A stretch of 14,455 nt of DNA from Candidatus Neomarinimicrobiota bacterium (GTDB lineage: Bacteria; Fidelibacterota; Marinisomatia; Marinisomatales; TCS55). This document shows, piece by piece, positions 10,401 through 14,455 of this stretch. How positions within the stretch are numbered: the stretch's first letter is position 1; each line of letters opens with the position of its first letter. A model generated the notes under the pieces. That model saw only the letters and a list, made by a program, of their open reading frames with translations. It searched no databases and had not been told where the DNA came from. The position numbers were made by a program, and so were the translations under genes. Location: positions 1-14,455 of the forward strand of contig JABIDL010000004.1 of NCBI GenBank assembly GCA_018651745.1, written 5' to 3'.

Positions 10401-11195
10401 GATTTCAGTTCCACCTTCATAATAGATCTCACCAGTTTCTTCATTCACCACATCTTCGACTAATGACGTACCAATCGCTTCTTCTGCTTTTTTCCCCTTT
10501 AGTTTGGCAGTTTTTATACATTCAAATACTTTAAAAATATCAGCATTCGTCGAAAAGCCGAGCGCACGCAATAACATTGTTACAGGAAATTTTCTACGCC
10601 TGTCAATAATTGCAAAAAGGCAATCATTGATATCAGTAGTAAAGTCTACCCACGACCCACGAAAAGGAATAATTCTTCCTTGGAAAAGTTTCGTTCCGTT
10701 CGGGTGAATGGATTCATCAAAAAATACACCCGGAGATCGCTGAAGCTGAGATACAATCACACGCTCTGCACCATTGATGATGAATGTTCCCTTTTCAGTC
10801 ATATATGGCAAATTCCCAAAATAAACATCCTGTTCGATACTTTGTTCGTATTCGTTTTTATTAGATTCATCGGTAATGTGTAAAACAAGTCGAACTTTTA
10901 GCGGTACCGAATAGGTAACCCCCCTATCAATACACTCCGCCGGTGTATATTTTGGTAAACCCAAAAAATAATTATTATACTCAAACACATAGTTTCTGTG
11001 GGAGTCTTCGATTGGGAAAGTCGCTCGCAATACTTTCTCAAGACCGATATCTTTTCTCTGGCCTTCAAATACATGTTCTTGAATAAACTGTTGAAAAGAA
11101 TCAGTCTGGATCGCCAAAATGTCCGGCATTTCAACGATAGACGGAATCTTTGAAAAGGATACACGGTTCCCTTGGTTATTTTCAGTGGCTTTCAA
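7422..11195 (-). CDS. rpoB: DNA-directed RNA polymerase subunit beta
   Basis: The beta subunit forms one half of the RNA polymerase cleft and the rifampicin pocket. The 1257-residue protein includes the [18 protein letters not shown] block (142-159) and the rifampicin region 456-481 with Asp464, His474 and Ser479 (E. coli 516, 526 and 531) unchanged, but Gly463 at the E. coli Met515 position. It also has the [15 protein letters not shown] block, [12 protein letters not shown] (1034-1045) with Lys1036 and Lys1044 near the active site, and the C-terminal [24 protein letters not shown]. It is shorter than E. coli beta (1342). A charged insertion (about 895-1005, the region of E. coli SI2) contains a heptad tryptophan repeat. 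The start is TTG at 11195, 5 bases after AAGGAGG; the next Met is residue 23, inside conserved sequence, so TTG is preferred. It follows rplL after 59 bases. Confidence 0.98.
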   Translation of the reverse strand: [1257 protein letters not shown]

Positions 11196-11200
11196 TTAAG

Positions 11201-11207
11201 CCTCCTT
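11201..11207 (-). promoter_or_regulatory. Shine-Dalgarno site fixing the rpoB TTG start
   Basis: AAGGAGG on the minus strand, 5 bases before the TTG at 11195, is the best match to the anti-Shine-Dalgarno sequence in the window. It is preceded by an A-rich stretch (seven A's on the mRNA, 11215-11209). The strong site appears to compensate for the weak initiator codon. Confidence 0.85.
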
Positions 11208-11254
11208 ATTTTTTTGTTTAATGATGTAGATTGGTTGAATTGAAAATCGAAGGA

Positions 11255-11638
11255 TTACTGAAGCTCTACCGTAGCGCCGGCTTCTTCCAGCTTTGCCTTA
11301 ATTTCATCCGCTTCTGCCTGACTTACGCCTTCTTTTACAGCTTTTGGTGCAGAATCCACAAGTTCTTTTGCTTCTTTCAATCCAAGATCTGTGATAGCTC
11401 GAACAGCTTTAATGACATTTATTTTTGCTTGTCCAATTTCAGTCAACATAACATTGAACTCAGTCTGTTCTTCTTCGCCTGCGGAATCGCCACCAGCTGG
11501 GCCTGCTGCTGCAACAGCCATTGGAGCGGCTGCGGTAACACCAAACTTGTCTTCGATTTCCTCGATGAGGCCAGAAAGCTCCATCATATTGGCTGATTCC
11601 AAATACGTTAATACGTCTTCTCTTTTAATCTCGGCCAT
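11255..11638 (-). CDS. rplL: 50S ribosomal protein bL12 (L7/L12)
   Basis: bL12 forms the flexible multi-copy ribosomal stalk that recruits EF-Tu, EF-G and other GTPases. The 127-residue acidic protein has the usual three parts: an N-terminal dimerisation helix region (about 1-33, [14 protein letters not shown]), an Ala/Gly-rich hinge (about 35-56) and the C-terminal factor-binding domain with [20 protein letters not shown] and [20 protein letters not shown] clear AAGGAG (11648-11653) lies 9 bases before the ATG. This is stronger than the site of rplJ upstream and fits the known need for several bL12 copies per uL10. The gap to rplJ is 26 bases. Confidence 0.98.
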   Translation of the reverse strand: MAEIKREDVLTYLESANMMELSGLIEEIEDKFGVTAAAPMAVAAAGPAGGDSAGEEEQTEFNVMLTEIGQAKINVIKAVRAITDLGLKEAKELVDSAPKAVKEGVSQAEADEIKAKLEEAGATVELQ

Positions 11639-11647
11639 GAGTGTTTA

Positions 11648-11653
11648 CTCCTT
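11648..11653 (-). promoter_or_regulatory. Shine-Dalgarno site of rplL
   Basis: AAGGAG on the minus strand, 9 bases before the rplL ATG, within the 26-base rplJ-rplL spacer. It gives rplL a stronger initiation site than rplJ and so can raise bL12 output above uL10 from the same mRNA. Confidence 0.75.
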
Positions 11654-11664
11654 TTCCTTAAGAA

Positions 11665-12180
11665 TTATGATTTTAGGTTTTTTAATTGATTTAAAGCATT
11701 GACCAAATTTGTCATTGGACTACTTATTGTCCGTGTAAATTTCGTAACAGGTTGGGCCAGCATGCTCAAGAGTTTTGCTAACAATTCATCCTTCGATGGT
11801 AGCGAGGCTATCCGTTTGAATTCAGAACCGTCAAGAAATTCACCTTCGAATAGAATTCCTTTTACTGTAGGAAGGTCATTCTTCTTACTAAAATTTTTAA
11901 TTACTTTTGCAGGCGCAGTTGGGTCATCGTACGTCAATGCAATAGCCGTTGGACCACTTAAAACTTCATCCACACCTTCTATATTGCTATTTTTTGCGGC
12001 TAATTTTAATAGGGTATTTTTTGCAACTTCATAATCTACAGACGCTTCAAAAAATTGAGATCTAAGTTCGGTAATACTTAAGACGTCCAACCCTAAATAA
12101 TCCGTGAAGTAAATTGCTGAAGCTTTCCCAAGCTTCTCTGTTAATCTTTCAACTGCTTCAATATTTATATTACTTGGCAT
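11665..12180 (-). CDS. rplJ: 50S ribosomal protein uL10
   Basis: uL10 anchors the bL12 dimers to 23S rRNA next to uL11. The 171-residue product has the family landmarks: ASAIYFTDYLGL near residues 20-31, the YEVAKNTLLKLA segment (50-61), LSGPTAIALTYDDP (74-87) and a C-terminal helical tail (about 129-171) where bL12 dimers dock. The ATG at 12180 lies 4 bases after the rplA stop, and its weak ribosome-binding site AGGT is made from the last codon and stop of rplA, implying translational coupling. In E. coli the uL10-bL12 complex represses its own mRNA at a leader before rplJ; with a 4-base spacer any such site would have to lie inside rplA. Confidence 0.97.
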   Translation of the reverse strand: MPSNINIEAVERLTEKLGKASAIYFTDYLGLDVLSITELRSQFFEASVDYEVAKNTLLKLAAKNSNIEGVDEVLSGPTAIALTYDDPTAPAKVIKNFSKKNDLPTVKGILFEGEFLDGSEFKRIASLPSKDELLAKLLSMLAQPVTKFTRTISSPMTNLVNALNQLKNLKS

Positions 12181-12184
12181 AATT

Positions 12185-12874
12185 TTACCTGATTTTTGAT
12201 TTGTCGAGTTTGATTCCGGGCCCCATACTAGAGGACAAGGTTATTTTTTTCAAATAAGTTCCCTTCACTGCAGCAGGTCTTGCCTTTATTATGGTCTCGT
12301 ATATTTTTTTAATATTGTCAGCGAGGGCATCATTTTCAAAAGACATTTTCCCGCAAATCACGTGGGCAATTCCAAATTTATCTAACCGGATTTCAATTTT
12401 TCCAGATTTAATTTCTTGTACAGCTTTTGCAACATCCATTGTAACTGTTCCGCTTTTAGGGTTTGGCATGAGCCCTTTTGGTCCGAGAACTTTTCCAAGC
12501 TTTCCCAATTCTGGCATCATATCCGGCGTTGCAATGATAGTATCTATTTCAGCCCACCCTGATTTTATTTTTTCAAGGTATTCTTTATTTCCGACAAAAT
12601 CCGATCCGGCTTCTTCAGCTTCTTTTTCTTTCGGCCCTTGCGTGATAACCAATACTTTCACCTCTTTTCCAGTGCCGCTTGGGAGAGACGCAGTAACGCG
12701 AATATTTTGATCTGCATGGCGCGGATCCACACCAAGACCAATCGACAACTCAATCGTTTCATCAAATTTGGCGAATGATAAATCTTTTAGTAGTGAAATA
12801 GCATCACCTAGAGAATATTCTTTCATTCTATCTAATTTTTCCTCAAATGATTTTTGATTTTTTGTTTGACTCAT
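12185..12874 (-). CDS. rplA: 50S ribosomal protein uL1
   Basis: uL1 forms the mobile L1 stalk of the large subunit, which contacts and helps release E-site tRNA. The 229-residue length is typical. Conserved landmarks include [20 protein letters not shown] (about 37-56) and the RNA-binding signature [16 protein letters not shown] (130-145), followed by the [13 protein letters not shown] and [17 protein letters not shown] segments near the C-terminus. The ATG at 12874 overlaps the rplK TGA in a 4-base ATGA arrangement, so translation is very likely coupled by reinitiation. In many bacteria uL1 represses rplK-rplA through a leader site before rplK; here the nusG-rplK gap is only 3 bases, leaving no intergenic room for that site. 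Confidence 0.98.
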   Translation of the reverse strand: MSQTKNQKSFEEKLDRMKEYSLGDAISLLKDLSFAKFDETIELSIGLGVDPRHADQNIRVTASLPSGTGKEVKVLVITQGPKEKEAEEAGSDFVGNKEYLEKIKSGWAEIDTIIATPDMMPELGKLGKVLGPKGLMPNPKSGTVTMDVAKAVQEIKSGKIEIRLDKFGIAHVICGKMSFENDALADNIKKIYETIIKARPAAVKGTYLKKITLSSSMGPGIKLDKSKIR

Positions 12875-13296
12875 CGAGCAATCTCAATTCCCATACTTCT
12901 GGCAGTGCCGCGTATCATTTCCATCGCATTTTCTACGGTATTAGCGTTTAAATCTTCCTTTTTTAATTCTGCAATATCTCTGAGATCATTTTCCGTAACC
13001 TTTCCAACTTTTTTACGATTTGGCTCACCAGATCCTTTGTCAATTTTGGCAGCTTTTTTCAATAATACAGCTGCTGGCGGCGTTTTGGTGATATAACTGA
13101 AACTCCTGTCAGCAAACACTGTAATCACCACAGGAATAATCATTCCCGCTTGATCTTGGGTTGCCGCATTAAACGCCTTACAGAATTCCATGATGTTTAC
13201 ACCATGCTGCCCAAGAGCGGGGCCCACGGGCGGCGCAGGATTTGCCTTTCCGGCAGGAATCTGAAGTTTAATAAATCCTATTTCTTTTTTTGCCAT
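12871..13296 (-). CDS. rplK: 50S ribosomal protein uL11
   Basis: uL11 binds the GTPase-associated region of 23S rRNA at the base of the bL12 stalk and is part of the thiostrepton site. The 141-residue product has the proline-rich N-terminal domain [19 protein letters not shown] (20-38) and the C-terminal rRNA-binding domain with [19 protein letters not shown] (118-136). The ATG at 13296 is 3 bases after the nusG stop, and its GGAG ribosome-binding site (13306-13309) is contained in the last codons of nusG. The gene ends in the ATGA overlap with rplA. It is a standard family member with nothing missing. Confidence 0.98.
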   Translation of the reverse strand: MAKKEIGFIKLQIPAGKANPAPPVGPALGQHGVNIMEFCKAFNAATQDQAGMIIPVVITVFADRSFSYITKTPPAAVLLKKAAKIDKGSGEPNRKKVGKVTENDLRDIAELKKEDLNANTVENAMEMIRGTARSMGIEIAR

Positions 13297-13299
13297 AAC

Positions 13300-13827
13300 T
13301 TATTTCTCCAATTCTACTTGAAGGAAATCTAATTCTATAGGCGTAGGTCGCCCAAAAATACTAACTGAAACCTTAACTTTTTGTTTTTCATTATTGACTT
13401 CTTGAACAAATCCATTGAAATCCAAAAAAGGTCCATCTACAACCTTTACAGAGTCGCCAACACTGTAAGGCTGGGAAACCATATCCTTACCTTCTCTGCC
13501 TTCAACTTCACCCAAAATTCGAGTTACTTCATTAGGTCTTAATGGCTGAGGCCTTTCCTTGGAACCAACAAAATTGAGGACTCCATCCATATTCTCAACT
13601 ACATACCTGACTTCTTTTTCCATATTCATTTTGACTAAGATATACCCGGGGAAAAACACTTTATTCCGAATTTTTTTCTTACCATCTTTCATTTCTACAA
13701 TATTTTCTGAAGGAACCAATACATCGGCCACCTTTTCTTTAAGATTTCCCTGATCAATCTCAAGCAGAAGGGAATCTCTTATTTTTTTTTCCTTCCCAGA
13801 AATCACTCTTAATGTGTACCAATCCAT
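13300..13827 (-). CDS. nusG: Transcription termination/antitermination factor NusG
   Basis: NusG is the universal Spt5-type elongation factor that binds RNA polymerase at the clamp and, through its C-terminal domain, Rho or the ribosomal protein uS10. The 175-residue protein has an N-terminal NGN domain starting [13 protein letters not shown], with the signature [10 protein letters not shown] (58-67), and a C-terminal KOW domain (about 123-172) containing [11 protein letters not shown] and the [12 protein letters not shown] segment. The ATG at 13827 is 2 bases after the secE TAA and lacks a clear ribosome-binding site, so coupling to secE is likely. A run of nine A's on the coding strand (13790-13782) spans residues 13-16 and could favour polymerase slippage. 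Confidence 0.97.
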   Translation of the reverse strand: MDWYTLRVISGKEKKIRDSLLLEIDQGNLKEKVADVLVPSENIVEMKDGKKKIRNKVFFPGYILVKMNMEKEVRYVVENMDGVLNFVGSKERPQPLRPNEVTRILGEVEGREGKDMVSQPYSVGDSVKVVDGPFLDFNGFVQEVNNEKQKVKVSVSIFGRPTPIELDFLQVELEK

Positions 13828-13829
13828 GT

Positions 13830-14012
13830 TTATAAAATGACTTTCATTATTCCCGATAAAATCCTGTCAACAAAAAACAGGAAAATTCCTAACATCAAAG
13901 CAAGCCCGAGCACTACAAATGTAGATCCCTTTAGCTCTTCCCATGTCGGCCAAGAAACTTTGCTCATCTCAAACTGCACGTCAGAAAAGAATTGTTTTAT
14001 TTTCTTTACCAT
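13830..14012 (-). CDS. secE: Preprotein translocase subunit SecE
   Basis: SecE clamps the two halves of SecY in the inner-membrane protein-conducting channel. The 60-residue product is the short single-span bacterial form: a basic amphipathic N-terminal helix ([16 protein letters not shown]), the conserved VSWPTWEEL motif (19-27) at the membrane interface, one transmembrane segment (about 31-48, [18 protein letters not shown]) and a short tail. E. coli SecE has two additional spans that are absent here, as in most bacteria. The ATG at 14012 has no recognisable Shine-Dalgarno sequence. It follows tRNA-Trp after 35 bases and precedes nusG by 2, the near-universal secE-nusG pairing. Confidence 0.97.
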   Translation of the reverse strand: MVKKIKQFFSDVQFEMSKVSWPTWEELKGSTFVVLGLALMLGIFLFFVDRILSGIMKVIL

Positions 14013-14047
14013 GACTATTAATAAACTTTGCTATCCGCTTATCTTAG

Positions 14048-14120
14048 CAGGTGAGGCAGGACTTGAACCCGCAACCCTCGGTGTTGGAGACCGATGCTCT
14101 ACCAATTGAGCTACTCACCT
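14048..14120 (-). tRNA. trnW: tRNA-Trp, anticodon CCA
   Basis: A 73-base cloverleaf can be folded by hand. The acceptor stem AGGTGAG pairs fully with CTCACCT, the D stem is GCTC/GAGC, and the anticodon stem TCGGT/ACCGA closes a CTCCAAC loop with anticodon CCA at 14087-14085. The five-base variable loop is GGGTT, and the T stem GCGGG/CCTGC has one G-T pair and loop TTCAAGT. The discriminator base is G, as in other bacterial tRNA-Trp. The 3' CCA is not encoded (the next bases are CTA), so a CCA-adding enzyme is needed. It lies between rpmG (30 bases upstream) and secE (35 bases downstream) with no obvious promoter or terminator, so it is probably cut from the polycistronic transcript by RNase P and 3' nucleases. 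Confidence 0.97.
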
Positions 14121-14150
14121 AATATTCCACCGATCAATTTTTATCACCGC

Positions 14151-14315
14151 TTATTTTGTCTCCTTAAACAAGACGTGTTTCCTTACAACCGGATCGTATT
14201 TTTTGTACTCAATCCGGTCTGGATGTTCGCGCTTGTTTTTGGTAACCGTATATCGGTAGCCAGTCCCTGCTGAACTTTCAATTTGAATAATAACCCGTTT
14301 GCTGTTTCCAGCCAT
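14151..14315 (-). CDS. rpmG: 50S ribosomal protein bL33, zinc-free type
   Basis: bL33 is a small large-subunit protein near the E site. The 54-residue product begins [20 protein letters not shown] and continues with [20 protein letters not shown] and [10 protein letters not shown], the expected family pattern. It contains no cysteine, so it is the C-minus form that lacks the zinc ribbon. An upstream in-frame start at 14366 would add 17 residues, but these lie inside tuf and are not bL33-like; the ATG at 14315 has GGAG 7 bases upstream and gives the normal length. It starts 4 bases after the tuf stop and precedes tRNA-Trp, secE and nusG, an order seen in several bacterial phyla. Confidence 0.96.
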   Translation of the reverse strand: MAGNSKRVIIQIESSAGTGYRYTVTKNKREHPDRIEYKKYDPVVRKHVLFKETK

Positions 14316-14319
14316 TATT

Positions 14320-14455
14320 TTACTCCAATATTTCGGTAACGACACCGGCGCCCACAGTATGGCCACCTTCTCTTATCGCAAACCGAAGTTCCTTATCCAT
14401 TGCAATTGGGGTAATCAAGGTACCCGTCACTTCTACATTGTCGCCAGGCATCACC
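14320..14455 (-). CDS. tuf: Elongation factor Tu, C-terminal fragment (cut by window edge)
   Basis: The last 44 residues of EF-Tu plus a TAA stop are present; the rest lies beyond position 14455. The translation reads [19 protein letters not shown] and ends [17 protein letters not shown] followed by TEILE, which matches the domain III end of EF-Tu, including the RFAIREGG segment. It is read in the frame that leaves one base of the preceding codon at the window edge. Together with the tuf 5' end at positions 1-127 in the same orientation, this implies two EF-Tu genes flanking the whole cluster, unless the window edges join (see findings). The last codons, TTG GAG TAA, also supply the rpmG ribosome-binding site. 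Confidence 0.96.
   Translation of the reverse strand, partial: VMPGDNVEVTGTLITPIAMDKELRFAIREGGHTVGAGVVTEILE
14323..14326 (-). promoter_or_regulatory. rpmG Shine-Dalgarno embedded in the tuf 3' end
   Basis: GGAG on the minus strand is formed by the last sense codons of tuf (TTG GAG), directly before TAA, and sits 7 bases before the rpmG ATG. Ribosomes finishing tuf cover this site, so rpmG translation is probably coupled to tuf. Confidence 0.7.

Noticed and set aside
11231-11702. Overlapping plus-strand open frames opposite rplL
   Set aside because: They are antisense shadows of bL12; the Cys/Phe-rich and Ala-rich compositions mirror the reversed bL12 codons.
12291-12710. Plus-strand open frame of 139 codons opposite rplA
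   Set aside because: It is entirely antisense to a conserved ribosomal gene, with no family resemblance and no plausible operon context.
14151-14366. Longer rpmG starting at 14366 (71 residues)
   Set aside because: The extra 17 residues lie inside the tuf coding region and have no bL33 similarity; the ATG at 14315 has a GGAG site and gives the normal family length.

Overview
This window is a bacterial core information-processing cluster with every gene on the minus strand. Transcription therefore runs from the high-coordinate end to position 1. In that order it reads: 3' end of tuf (EF-Tu), rpmG (bL33), tRNA-Trp, secE, nusG, rplK (uL11), rplA (uL1), rplJ (uL10), rplL (bL12), rpoB, rpoC, rpsL (uS12), rpsG (uS7), fusA (EF-G), and the 5' end of a second tuf. 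No mobile element, CRISPR array, phage gene or accessory system is visible. No gene-free stretch exceeds 68 bases, so there is little room for a hidden locus, and I found no undescribed system here.

The DNA is visibly AT-rich (GC not counted). The protein features point to the Bacteroidota/Chlorobiota/Fibrobacterota (FCB) side of the tree or a relative such as Marinimicrobia. RpoC opens like FCB beta' proteins, has the LTLRTFH form of the trigger-loop base and carries a long insertion after it; RpoB has the shorter FCB-like architecture. A candidate promoter before rpsL matches both a sigma-70 layout and the Bacteroidota pattern TTG...TAnnTTTG. This placement rests on remembered family features, not on a search.

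Layout: (1) 14455-14048, tuf end, rpmG and tRNA-Trp, with the rpmG ribosome-binding site buried in the last codons of tuf. (2) 14012-11255, secE-nusG-rplK-rplA-rplJ-rplL, packed with gaps of 2 to 26 bases and one 4-base ATGA overlap. (3) 11195-3153, rpoB and rpoC, both starting with TTG behind strong Shine-Dalgarno sequences and lying in the same reading frame, separated by one TAA and four codons. (4) 3084-1, rpsL-rpsG-fusA-tuf (the classical str operon order), preceded by the largest gap and the candidate internal promoter.

Together the genes supply translation elongation factors, the ribosomal stalk and its base (uL10, bL12, uL11, uL1), the decoding-centre protein uS12, the head protein uS7, the two large RNA polymerase subunits, the elongation/antitermination factor NusG and the translocon subunit SecE. 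Points worth a second look are the paired TTG starts, the single-stop separation of rpoB and rpoC, a four-fold heptad tryptophan repeat in an RpoB insertion, the internal promoter, the uneven use of Shine-Dalgarno sequences, a glycine at a normally Met position of the rifampicin pocket, and both window ends falling inside tuf, possibly as an assembly effect.
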